Numbered from the stretch's first letter, positions 1 through 5,331 are shown. The stretch is DNA of 5,676 nt from an uncultured Candidatus Saccharibacteria bacterium (GCA_938049075.1 CALICZ010000007.1:1-5676); one strand, 5' to 3'. Made by a program: numbers and translations. The notes: generated by a model not told the origin, from the letters alone.

Positions 1-37
1 TTTTTTGAGGAGTTTGACGACGTTTTAGATCAATAAC

Positions 38-44
38 AAGGAGG
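38..44 (+). promoter_or_regulatory. Shine-Dalgarno site of the MazG-like gene
   Basis: AAGGAGG lies four bases before the ATG at 49. It is close to a full anti-SD match and fixes the start of the MazG-like gene. I see no convincing promoter in the 48 bases available. The T-run at bases 1-6 could be the tail of a terminator lying mostly outside the window. Confidence 0.8.
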
Positions 45-48
45 ATAT

Positions 49-390
49 ATGAAGATCGACGACTACGCACAGCAAGCAATCACTACCCTGAGCAGTGACT
101 ATGCCTACGGTGATGCCAATGCCCAACTAATGGGTATGGTACTAGGTCTGGGCGGTGAATCGGGCGAGGTGCTCGAGAAGTTCAAGAAGCTACTGCGTGA
201 TCAGCAGGGCACAATAACCGAGGAAGATAAGCAGGCAATCATTAAGGAACTGGGCGATATTTTGTGGTATGTGACGGCGGTGGCGCACCTACTTGGCTCG
301 AGCCTTGAGGAGGTTGCCCGGCGCAACAACGCCAAGCTCGCCAGCCGCCAGCAGCGCGGCCAACTGCGGGGTAGTGGGGATGACCGGTAG
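49..390 (+). CDS. MazG-like nucleoside triphosphate pyrophosphohydrolase
   Basis: This 113-residue cytosolic protein belongs to the all-alpha MazG-like NTP pyrophosphohydrolase family, which hydrolyses (d)NTPs to the monophosphate and pyrophosphate. The family's Mg-binding signature is visible: E37-x-x-E40 in the segment GLGGESGEVLEK and E67-x-x-D70 in KELGDILWY, on two predicted helices. The C-terminus (RRNNAKLASRQQRG, then GSGDDR) matches short single-domain MazG-like proteins found in bacteria and phages, not full-length two-domain MazG. The start is set by the AAGGAGG site four bases upstream; the stop is TAG. The gene converges on the leftward HAD gene, leaving only 46 bases between their stops. 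The likely role is removal of damaged or excess nucleotides, but the substrate cannot be read from the sequence. Nothing is missing from the catalytic core. Confidence 0.9.
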   Translation: MKIDDYAQQAITTLSSDYAYGDANAQLMGMVLGLGGESGEVLEKFKKLLRDQQGTITEEDKQAIIKELGDILWYVTAVAHLLGSSLEEVARRNNAKLASRQQRGQLRGSGDDR

Positions 391-436
391 AAATATAACC
401 TTCCAGGCTGGTTAAGCACGGCGCATCTATTGATTA

Positions 437-1075
437 TTACGACTGAAGTTTCGTAGCGATGTCGTTGATGATAGTAGCTTCGGTTTCGGCTTGAGTGGCG
501 CGCTGCACAGCGTGAACGGTGTGTATACCTGTTGCAGCGGCAGTGGCGATATTCTTCATCCGATCGTCAACAAACAGTACGGATTCTGGACAATGACATA
601 AGCCCAGACGTCCCAACGCGTGAATGTACGTAGCGGGTGCTGGCTTGCGGTGGCCTGTCTCGTAGGAGAGTAAACAGGGGTCGAAGATAGCTTCGTCGTA
701 CACACCACTTTGTTGTAATACTTCGGCGTGCTCCGGGATGGTGTCGCTCAGGATACCAACGCGTAAGCCTTGTGTCGCCAGGTGGGCAGCGTATTCCATC
801 ACCTGATTGCGAATTGTGAGTGTTTCGCGAAAACCTTTGACAATGCTATCTTGCTGCGCATTCGTCGGGTGATCGCAGCCAAGCTCACGCCAGAATGTAG
901 CACGATTAATCGTACCACTACCATAACGATGAATTGCAGCCGGCCAACGCTGGTCGAAGCCATCTGGACTACCAAGTGCTTGGCGTACATCATTGGTTAC
1001 ATAATCATAATTGTCAATCAGGACGCCGCCGACGTCAAAGAGTATTGCTGTGATCGCTGGTGAACGCTCTACGAT
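437..1075 (-). CDS. HAD-superfamily hydrolase, probable ATC start
   Basis: Encodes about 212 residues of a haloacid-dehalogenase-fold hydrolase, probably a small-molecule phosphatase of the HAD-IA type. All four motifs are present, numbered from the proposed start. Motif I is ILFDVGGVLID with nucleophile D14. Motif II is ILSD at 108-111. Motif III Lys is K144 in GHRKPAP. Motif IV is LFVDDR with D170 and D171. The second Asp of motif I is replaced by Gly (DVG), as in the FDLGNV group that includes E. coli YihX. The cap lies between motifs I and II. The frame is open up to a TGA at 1118-1120 yet has no ATG, GTG or TTG before motif I. The first such codon is the GTG at 800-802, after motif I and the cap, giving a 121-residue fragment that could not be catalytic. 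AAGGAG at 1083-1088 sits seven bases before ATC at 1073-1075, so I propose that start. It overlaps the murC stop by seven bases, implying translational coupling. Alternatives are CTG at 1112-1114, which has no SD, or a base error in a true ATG. Confidence 0.8.
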   Translation of the reverse strand: MVERSPAITAILFDVGGVLIDNYDYVTNDVRQALGSPDGFDQRWPAAIHRYGSGTINRATFWRELGCDHPTNAQQDSIVKGFRETLTIRNQVMEYAAHLATQGLRVGILSDTIPEHAEVLQQSGVYDEAIFDPCLLSYETGHRKPAPATYIHALGRLGLCHCPESVLFVDDRMKNIATAAATGIHTVHAVQRATQAETEATIINDIATKLQS

Positions 1076-2352
1076 TGCTGTGCTCCTTCTTGCGCGAGCC
1101 GCTGCCGTACCCAGCCATCAATCGTGCCTGCGCCCATGCAGAGCACAAGCTTGCCCTCAGCGCGGGCAGTTTGGATGGCGTGCCACAAGGCATCATCGAG
1201 TTCGGCATAGTGAACGCTACTACGGTTTGTTAGCTGCTCAGTAAGTTGCTGCGGGGTGAGGATGGATAGAGCTGAGTCTTCGCGGCTGAGGTAGGTTGGC
1301 AGCCAGTAGATTTGCTCGGCGCGCTCCATACAGTCGGTGTATTGCTGACGGATCTCATGCTGACGGACGTTTTGATGTGGCTGATATACCAGCACAACAT
1401 GGTCGGACAATTCTCGTGCCATTTGCAATGTCGCGGCGATTTCTACCGGGTGGTGGCCATAATCACTATACAGCTCAGTCCCAAGCCGCTCAAAGCGTCG
1501 CTGCACTCCCGGGAAGGTATTGATAGCCGCTCGAATGTGCTCAGGTGAGCCAAGCCTGAGCTGTTTACATGCCGTTGCCACCAGTGTTGCGTTTGCTCGG
1601 TTGTGGGCCCCTGCGAGTGCAAATTGCTGCACATCCTCATCTTCCAAGACACGCGCCCGCCGCCGTGGTGGTACAACGCCCGCATCGGCATCGCGCTGCC
1701 ACATGATAGTATATTCGCTCTGTTCAAGGAAGCGGCTAAAGGCATCGGTGTAATCCTGCTTGGTAGGGTAGGTGTCCGGGTGGTCGTAGTCAACAGAGGT
1801 CAGTAGCGTGAGATGAGGGTGAAATTGCAAAAAGTTGCGGTCAAACTCATCACACTCATACACAAAGTAGCGACTACCTGGCACATAGTGGCCGCTGGGA
1901 CCAAAACTCAATGTTGTACCCACCGAGTAACTCACTGGCTCACCCAGCTGACGCAGCGCCCACACCATCAGGCCAGTTGTTGTCGTCTTGCCGTGGGTAC
2001 CAGCGATGGCGATGAGCTGGAGGTCTTTCTCGTTGATGAGATAAGTGAGGAGCTCGTCGCGCTTAGCGGTATAGATGCCAAGTCGGTGTGCTAAGACGAG
2101 CTCGGGGTGATCGGGTGGTAAAGCTGCAGTATAGATAAACCAATCGATGGGGGTTTGTTGATGGCGATAGGCCAGGTATTCGCCTGTTTGGTCTTGTGAG
2201 ACGGAGATGCCACGCTGCTCGAGTTCTTGTGTCTCGAGTCCAATGTGACTATCCGAGCCAAGCACACGGTGCCCTGCATCGTGTGCCAACTCAGCCAATG
2301 GCCCCAGGCCCACGCCGCCGATTCCAGAGAAGTAGATATTCATACCTTCCAT
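1069..2352 (-). CDS. murC: UDP-N-acetylmuramate--L-alanine ligase (MurC)
   Basis: Cytosolic Mur ligase that adds L-Ala to UDP-MurNAc using ATP, the first amino-acid step of peptidoglycan precursor synthesis. Counting from the ATG at 2350-2352 the protein has 427 residues, slightly short for MurC. In order: an N-terminal Rossmann motif SGIGGVGLGPLAELA (from residue 9), the P-loop GTHGKTTTTG (118-127), ECDEFD (166-171), the Mur-ligase Asp/His segment DYDHPDTY (188-195), GAHNRANA (248-255), SDYGHHPVEI (296-305), YQPHQNVRQ (323-331) and MGAGTI (406-411). The YGHHPVEI and QPH motifs favour MurC over Mpl. The frame continues upstream, but that segment (ending WWFCARGGT) lies before the Rossmann fold and looks like untranslated leader. 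AGAGG seven bases before this ATG supports it; another ATG three codons later has GGAAGG only one base away. The gene is followed by an overlapping HAD gene. The start is less certain than the identity. Confidence 0.93.
   Translation of the reverse strand: MEGMNIYFSGIGGVGLGPLAELAHDAGHRVLGSDSHIGLETQELEQRGISVSQDQTGEYLAYRHQQTPIDWFIYTAALPPDHPELVLAHRLGIYTAKRDELLTYLINEKDLQLIAIAGTHGKTTTTGLMVWALRQLGEPVSYSVGTTLSFGPSGHYVPGSRYFVYECDEFDRNFLQFHPHLTLLTSVDYDHPDTYPTKQDYTDAFSRFLEQSEYTIMWQRDADAGVVPPRRRARVLEDEDVQQFALAGAHNRANATLVATACKQLRLGSPEHIRAAINTFPGVQRRFERLGTELYSDYGHHPVEIAATLQMARELSDHVVLVYQPHQNVRQHEIRQQYTDCMERAEQIYWLPTYLSREDSALSILTPQQLTEQLTNRSSVHYAELDDALWHAIQTARAEGKLVLCMGAGTIDGWVRQRLAQEGAQQS
1083..1088 (-). 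promoter_or_regulatory. Shine-Dalgarno site deciding the HAD gene start
   Basis: Read leftward, the last codons of murC contain AAGGAG (within AAGAAGGAG), then CACAGCA, then ATC. The seven-base spacing is ideal and points at the ATC at 1073-1075 as initiator of the HAD gene. No ATG, GTG or TTG lies in any reachable position in that frame. Confidence 0.6.
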
Positions 2353-2359
2353 TGTACCG

Positions 2360-2383
2360 CCTCTGGCACAAAACCACCAGAGG
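2360..2383 (-). promoter_or_regulatory. Hairpin enclosing the murC Shine-Dalgarno site
   Basis: CCTCTGG (2360-2366) and CCAGAGG (2377-2383) form a perfect seven-base-pair stem with a ten-base loop. In the murC transcript the second arm contains the AGAGG that would recruit the ribosome to the ATG at 2352. The fold could hide the SD and lower or control murC translation. A second hairpin (GGAGC 2391-2395, GCTCC 2402-2406) lies just upstream in the same leader. The pairing is seen directly; the regulatory effect is inferred. Confidence 0.45.
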
Positions 2384-2424
2384 TAGCTAAGGAGCGTGAT
2401 TGCTCCACCTCGCGCTACTGGGTT

Positions 2425-2432
2425 CAATATTG
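2425..2432. repeat. CAATATTG palindrome in divergent spacer
   Basis: A perfect eight-base palindrome sits seven bases before the extended -10 element of the rightward membrane-protein gene, between the two divergent genes. It could be half of an operator or chance in AT-rich DNA. No partner copy is seen in the window. Confidence 0.2.
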
Positions 2433-2438
2433 AGGTTA

Positions 2439-2447
2439 TGCTATACT
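2439..2447 (+). promoter_or_regulatory. Extended -10 promoter of the two-span membrane protein
   Basis: TGCTATACT is a textbook extended -10 element: TG at 2439-2440, one base, then TATACT at 2442-2447. No good -35 lies 16-18 bases upstream, as is common for extended -10 promoters. Transcription would begin near 2454, giving a leader of about 33 bases before the ATG at 2487. The same ten bases, TGCTATACTA, recur in the promoter at 5331-5340 on the other strand. Confidence 0.6.
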
Positions 2448-2486
2448 AGAGCCAAAGCATAAGTGGGCATACGTAGGGTACATAGC

Positions 2487-3122
2487 ATGGCAAACAAACA
2501 GCAAGTCAAGCGGTCGATGAAGCGACTCCGGCGCATTAAGATGTGGCATCTGGTGCTACTGCTTATGGTGCTGCTCGTGCTGTCTGCAACCTTTTTGCGG
2601 CTCAATAATGTGGGGATGACTGAGCGGCGACGAGCAGTTCTCTCGGCTGACAAGGCGGGTAATATGGAGCAGATTCGCCAGCGTATCGCTGACCTCCAGC
2701 AATATTCCTCTGCCCACATGAATACCGATACTGGCCCAATTTACCTGCAAGAGCAGTACAATCGCGACGTCAAGGCTGCGCTTAACGCCTCAATGAGCAC
2801 CACCAATCGTGCTGGTCAAACCGCCAATGCTAAGGCCGATGCAGTGTGTAAGCCACGGTTCCATAGCTGGTCGATTGACTATGTGCGCTGCGTCTACGAG
2901 GAGCTTGGCAAGCTCAGTAGCACCAATGCTGGCCTTCAGACTGCCAAAATGCCCGACACCAGCCTCTACCACTACAACTTTAGTGCACCACTATGGTCGC
3001 CCGACTTTGCTGGCTGGACGATTCTCCTCACTGGCGTGGTCATCTCGGCCATTCTTGGGCGTATTGTGGGGATGATTATTTTGCGGATTATGCTGCGCGT
3101 TCAGTATCGAGCGGCGAAATAA
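2487..3122 (+). CDS. Two-span membrane protein of unknown function
   Basis: A 211-residue protein with a strongly basic N-terminus (KRSMKRLRRIK, residues 8-18), a first membrane span at about 20-38 and a second at about 176-199, followed by a basic tail. The positive-inside rule places both ends in the cytoplasm and residues 40-170 outside. The outer region has a charged helical part (44-75), a GPIYLQEQYNRD segment (83-94) and two cysteines, C121 and C135, that could form a disulfide. It ends in YHYNFSAPLWSPDFAGW just before span two. It resembles hypothetical membrane proteins I associate with Saccharibacteria, but no function is known to me. ATG 2487 is chosen over GTG 2463 because AGGG (2475-2478) lies eight bases ahead, while GTG 2463 has no SD and starts only about nine bases after the predicted transcript start. 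It is divergent from murC, which hints at but does not prove an envelope role. Confidence 0.75.
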   Translation: MANKQQVKRSMKRLRRIKMWHLVLLLMVLLVLSATFLRLNNVGMTERRRAVLSADKAGNMEQIRQRIADLQQYSSAHMNTDTGPIYLQEQYNRDVKAALNASMSTTNRAGQTANAKADAVCKPRFHSWSIDYVRCVYEELGKLSSTNAGLQTAKMPDTSLYHYNFSAPLWSPDFAGWTILLTGVVISAILGRIVGMIILRIMLRVQYRAAK

Positions 3123-3142
3123 ATAGCCAAAAAATAAAAAAC

Positions 3143-3170
3143 TACAACATAATTTACAACACGTACAACA
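3143..3170 (+). repeat. Three direct copies of TACAACA
   Basis: TACAACA occurs at 3143-3149, 3155-3161 and 3164-3170, with start-to-start distances of 12 and 9 bases, directly after the membrane-protein stop. The local A-rich composition makes some repetition likely by chance. The spacing is too irregular for a CRISPR-like array, so a protein-binding cluster or simple-sequence drift are the options. Confidence 0.35.
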
Positions 3171-3184
3171 CGCATGATGGTCTT

Positions 3185-3207
3185 GAGCAAGCGTTCGCTG
3201 GGTGCTC
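3185..3207 (+). terminator. Possible weak hairpin terminator after the membrane-protein gene
   Basis: GAGCA (3185-3189) can pair with TGCTC (3203-3207), and AGCG/CGCT inside can add a second short helix. No T-run follows, so this is at best a weak or factor-assisted terminator. It is the only hairpin of note in the first 100 bases after the stop at 3122. Confidence 0.2.
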
Positions 3208-3277
3208 CATAAAATTTATGCTTGACCCCTGTTTATCGTACAAAAATCGTACCAACATCTATCATACACAATAACCA

Positions 3278-3300
3278 TAAGCAAAAAACAAAATTGCTTA
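3278..3300. repeat. Inverted repeat upstream of the small-protein promoter
   Basis: TAAGCAA (3278-3284) and TTGCTTA (3294-3300) are perfect inverted seven-base arms around the nine-base A-rich spacer AAAACAAAA. The repeat ends about 40 bases before the -35 box of the next gene. It could be an operator or the base of a hairpin; nothing in the window binds it by evidence. The rest of 3123-3340 is AT-rich and I see no gene in it. Confidence 0.35.
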
Positions 3301-3340
3301 CCCTTGGCCGTTATCTCTGTAAAAAATCGTTACCAAAGTG

Positions 3341-3369
3341 TTGACATCCATTTTATGAGCATGTAGGCT
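3341..3369 (+). promoter_or_regulatory. Sigma70-type promoter of the small Lys-rich protein
   Basis: A perfect TTGACA -35 box (3341-3346) is followed after 17 bases by TAGGCT (3364-3369) as a weak -10 box. The predicted start near 3376 gives a leader of about 25 bases that contains the AGGAGG ribosome site. The -35 box is convincing; the -10 box matches only three of six consensus bases. Confidence 0.5.
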
Positions 3370-3400
3370 AGGTTTTGTAAGATCAAATAGGAGGAGCACT

Positions 3401-3649
3401 ATGGCTTACGAATATACTAGTTCGAATGGTACTACATACTACTTGCACACGCAAAAGGATGCGGTATTGCGCGGTGGCGTAAAGCGGACGATTTACTATT
3501 TTTGCAAATCACCAAACAACGGCAAGGGTGAGCCGTGTGACATGCCTGAGGGCTACTACGTGAAGGAGCACTCGCGCAACAAATTCCCCTTTGCTGCCAA
3601 GAAAGACGCGGCAAAGCCCACCAAAAAGGCTGCTAAAGCAACCAAATAA
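3401..3649 (+). CDS. Small Lys-rich-tailed protein of unknown function
   Basis: An 82-residue protein with two parts. Residues 1-65 form a compact aromatic-rich domain: YEYTSSNGTTYYLH, then VLRGGVKRTIYYF, then MPEGYYVKE and FPF. The pattern of a GTTYYLH strand, an LRGG turn, IYYF and a PEGY-V-E strand is shared with a family of small uncharacterised bacterial proteins that I recall but cannot assign a function to. Two cysteines, C35 and C46, flank a loop. Residues 66-82 are almost only Lys, Ala, Thr and Pro, resembling histone H1-like tails that contact nucleic acid. The start is secure: AGGAGG at 3389-3394 lies six bases before the ATG. The gene has its own promoter and terminator, so it is probably a single-gene transcript that may be well expressed. 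Nucleic-acid binding is inferred only from the tail. Confidence 0.8.
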   Translation: MAYEYTSSNGTTYYLHTQKDAVLRGGVKRTIYYFCKSPNNGKGEPCDMPEGYYVKEHSRNKFPFAAKKDAAKPTKKAAKATK

Positions 3650-3667
3650 CCCGGACACTTGTATATG

Positions 3668-3703
3668 AAAAAAAGACCTTTCTGTAACAGAAGGGTCTTT
3701 TTT
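3668..3703 (+). terminator. Strong bidirectional intrinsic terminator
   Basis: AGACCTTTCTG (3674-3684) pairs with CAGAAGGGTCT (3688-3698) over eleven positions, one of them a G-U, around a TAA loop. Six T's follow on the plus strand and seven A's precede the stem, so the element also works leftward with a T7 tail. It lies 19 bases after the small-protein stop and can also stop the leftward cluster that ends at 3936. Confidence 0.92.
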
Positions 3704-3935
3704 GTTGAACTTAGTGCAAGAGAGGGCTACAAAGCAAGTAGAGTATGAGATGAAGTAAGCCGCGAGCCTATACCGCGTGACGATAACTAAGTTTGTATAG
3801 AGAAGTATGCTCTCGCACTACTCAGAGCGCTAGAGAGCGGCGCTCAGCGTGAGCTGCGGTTTTCTCTCGTTTTGCGCCGTTCGCAACAAGAGAGGTATGA
3901 GAAGAGGTGTGAGCGCATAAGCTGCGTATTAGCAA
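3704..3935. other. Non-coding spacer with extensive self-complementarity
   Basis: I find no supported gene here, but the stretch is rich in complementary segments. TAGTGC (3712-3717) and GAGAG (3720-3724) pair with CTCTCGCACTA (3810-3820) apart from an AA bulge. AACTTAGT (3708-3715) is instead fully complementary to ACTAAGTT (3786-3793), excluding the first fold. GAGCGC (3825-3830) pairs with GCGCTC (3840-3845). CTCTCGTTTTGCG (3864-3876) pairs with CGCAACAAGAGAG (3882-3894) with two mismatches and a five-base loop. A TTGAAC (3705-3710), 17-base gap, TACAAA (3728-3733) promoter-like pair points rightward. It does not match the signature parts of tmRNA, RNase P or SRP RNA that I know. It may be a small RNA, or a long structured 3' untranslated region of the leftward cluster. 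Confidence 0.4.
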
Positions 3936-4673
3936 TTAGCTATACGACATGTTATGGATTGGTGCAGCGCTCCCCACATGCAGTGCCGGACGGACGCGCA
4001 TTGGCGAACTACCACGAGTGGCTTTGCCGAGACGTTGGCGCACTTGGCCATGCAAGACTGTCCCTGAGACAGCGCTGCCATCAATCAATGCTTCACCAGC
4101 AAAGAGTGTACTTGTCCAGCGCTTGCGTTGTTCGCAGTCTGGTGCTTGGAGATTTTGCAAGACGAGTGCGCACCACAGTTGCCGGGTCATTAGTTGGCGT
4201 GTGTCGGAGCCGTTGACAGTGTATATATTCCTGGGCTGTGCAGTGATATCGTTGTAACTGCCCATTGCTAGGCCAGCATCAGAGATAATGGTGACAAAGA
4301 GTGTCCAAGGAGCTGCAAGGTCAGTATGGTCAGCGCCAAAAGGAAGGCGCTCGTCGACGAAGTCTGGCTTGGTTATCTCAGGTTGGCTGCTGCGGATATG
4401 TCTGCTTTGAGATCGGCGCACATCAAACAAACGGGCGTGCGGCACTAGGAGTGGGCCATAGATAGCCTCCTCAGCGAAGGGGTAGCTCTGAAAGTGCCGT
4501 GACAGATCGCTAGATAGCGTTGCAACCGTATCCCAGACCGATGTGTCAAAAGCGCTCCGTAGATAATCTTCAGTTGGTACAGGAATACCAGCTTCAGCTA
4601 AGGCGCGAGCAATTGATGGGCACTGGGTCCAGCCACTGTTGGCGAGTTGAGTGAGCATGACTGAATGAGACAT
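3936..4673 (-). CDS. Hypothetical protein, 245 residues
   Basis: I do not recognise this protein. It has no obvious signal peptide or membrane span and looks soluble and cytosolic. Features that can be seen: an N-terminal helical segment (about 19-62); YPFAEEAIYGPLLVPHARLFDV (64-85), followed by a basic, Ser/Arg-rich linker (86-96); a hydrophobic strand segment APWTLFVTIISDAGLAMGSYNDI (121-143); a helical part RQLMTRQLWCALVLQNL (159-175); then FAGEALIDGSAVSGTVLHGQVRQRLGK (191-217) and a final MRVRPALHV (225-233). The start is well supported: AAAGGAGG lies just ahead of the ATG at 4671-4673. It is the last gene of a leftward cluster, 23 bases after the stop of a VOC-fold protein, so the two are probably co-transcribed. 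Its transcript can run through the structured spacer to the terminator at 3668-3703. Confidence 0.75.
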   Translation of the reverse strand: MSHSVMLTQLANSGWTQCPSIARALAEAGIPVPTEDYLRSAFDTSVWDTVATLSSDLSRHFQSYPFAEEAIYGPLLVPHARLFDVRRSQSRHIRSSQPEITKPDFVDERLPFGADHTDLAAPWTLFVTIISDAGLAMGSYNDITAQPRNIYTVNGSDTRQLMTRQLWCALVLQNLQAPDCEQRKRWTSTLFAGEALIDGSAVSGTVLHGQVRQRLGKATRGSSPMRVRPALHVGSAAPIHNMSYS

Positions 4674-4696
4674 ATTCCTCCTTTGCTGGCTAAGTA

Positions 4697-5137
4697 TTAT
4701 AACGACGACATATCCACGACTGCCATACCTGGTACGAGGTTGCGCTTATCTTCAACAATTTCCACCCAGTTGCCGTCTGGGTCTTTGATGAAGCAGTAGC
4801 GAAGGCCAGTTCGCCCCATGACGATGTCAGTTGGCTCACTCCAGCTAAGGGCTGCTGCGTGAAACTCATCGAGATTATCAACACTGAGGCCAATGTGCTT
4901 GACGCCGATAGTCTCAAGATCATTGCCAATTGCTAGCTGTGCTTGTGGTTGGTGTGCATTGTGGGCATAGGCAAAGAGCTCGAGGATTACACCACTGGAA
5001 TTCATCAGCTGGTGAATACTCAACGTACCATCTGGTGCATGCCACACAACTACCTCAGTGAAGCCAAGGCGTTTGTAGAACTGGATGCTTGCGCCAGCGC
5101 TGCGTACCGAGAGTGCGATGTGATGGAGGGTAGGCAT
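4697..5137 (-). CDS. VOC-superfamily (glyoxalase/bleomycin-resistance fold) protein
   Basis: A 146-residue protein with two beta-alpha-beta-beta-beta modules of the vicinal oxygen chelate fold. The four expected metal ligands can be placed: H6 (LHHIALSV), E53 (ILELF), H81 (KHIGLSV) and E126 (WVEIVED). The FYKRLGF segment (20-26) and the near-terminal DPDGNWVEIVE (119-129) are typical of glyoxalase I, methylmalonyl-CoA epimerase and ring-cleavage relatives. With all ligands kept it is probably a metal-dependent enzyme, but the substrate cannot be told from sequence. The first module lacks the residues I would need to call lactoylglutathione lyase. It starts five bases after the stop of the small membrane protein and has no clear SD, so it is likely translated by coupling. 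A 23-base gap with a strong SD leads to the next gene. Confidence 0.88.
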   Translation of the reverse strand: MPTLHHIALSVRSAGASIQFYKRLGFTEVVVWHAPDGTLSIHQLMNSSGVILELFAYAHNAHQPQAQLAIGNDLETIGVKHIGLSVDNLDEFHAAALSWSEPTDIVMGRTGLRYCFIKDPDGNWVEIVEDKRNLVPGMAVVDMSSL

Positions 5138-5142
5138 GATGA

Positions 5143-5325
5143 TTACCGCTGAGTCTTTTGATTAAGCTGCACTTGAAGGTCAAACACTTGCTTACCAAGC
5201 GAGTCGACTGCGCTGTGGTAGTTGTTTTGCAGTGCTACGGCCCAGCCGATAAGCGATAGAAGACCGATGGTAAGCACTGCCAGCCATGCAATGATGATCT
5301 TGTCGGATAATTTTTTGCTCTTCAT
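5143..5325 (-). CDS. Small single-span membrane protein, probably leaderless
   Basis: A 60-residue protein beginning MKSKKLSDK, then one hydrophobic span at about 10-32 (IIIAWLAVLTIGLLSLIGWAVAL), then a short polar C-terminal region (33-60) with regularly spaced Val, Leu and Phe that could form a coiled coil. Topology is N-in, C-out by the positive-inside rule. The layout resembles small bitopic envelope or division proteins, but it is too short and generic to name. ATG 5323-5325 is chosen over the in-frame TTG at 5359-5361, which would add twelve residues and overlap the promoter. No SD precedes the ATG; the extended -10 box places the transcript start on the A of the ATG. It is the first gene of the leftward cluster, with the VOC gene five bases downstream. 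Confidence 0.65.
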   Translation of the reverse strand: MKSKKLSDKIIIAWLAVLTIGLLSLIGWAVALQNNYHSAVDSLGKQVFDLQVQLNQKTQR

Positions 5326-5331
5326 AGCTGT

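Noticed and set aside
391..436. Terminator between the converging MazG-like and HAD genes
   Set aside because: Only a short imperfect hairpin (around CTTCCA and TGGTTAAG) with no T-run on either strand, too weak to call.
437..802. HAD gene as a 121-residue truncated protein from GTG 802
   Set aside because: The same frame continues upstream with the cap region and the catalytic motif ILFDVGGVLID, so the longer gene is real.
1118..1120. TGA read as an amino acid (recoded genetic code of some Patescibacteria)
   Set aside because: Recoding would only extend the HAD frame back into murC with no domain gain. No recognised protein in the window needs an internal TGA, and all are explained by the standard code.
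1011..2094. Several rightward and leftward frames inside murC
   Set aside because: All overlap murC in other frames. MurC is supported by motifs along its whole length, and the others have odd composition and no ribosome sites.
1069..2352. Mpl (murein tripeptide ligase) instead of MurC
   Set aside because: The late motifs YGHHPVEI and QPH follow the MurC pattern, and the protein is not longer than MurC.
3143..3170. TACAACA copies as a CRISPR array
   Set aside because: The repeats are seven bases long with spacers of two to five bases; CRISPR repeats and spacers are far longer and regular.
3704..3935. tmRNA, RNase P RNA or SRP RNA
   Set aside because: None of the conserved ends or core motifs I know for these RNAs is visible on either strand.
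3872..4257. Open frames of 100-114 codons on the plus strand
   Set aside because: They are antisense to the 245-residue gene, lack ribosome sites, have Arg/Cys-rich non-natural composition and match no family.
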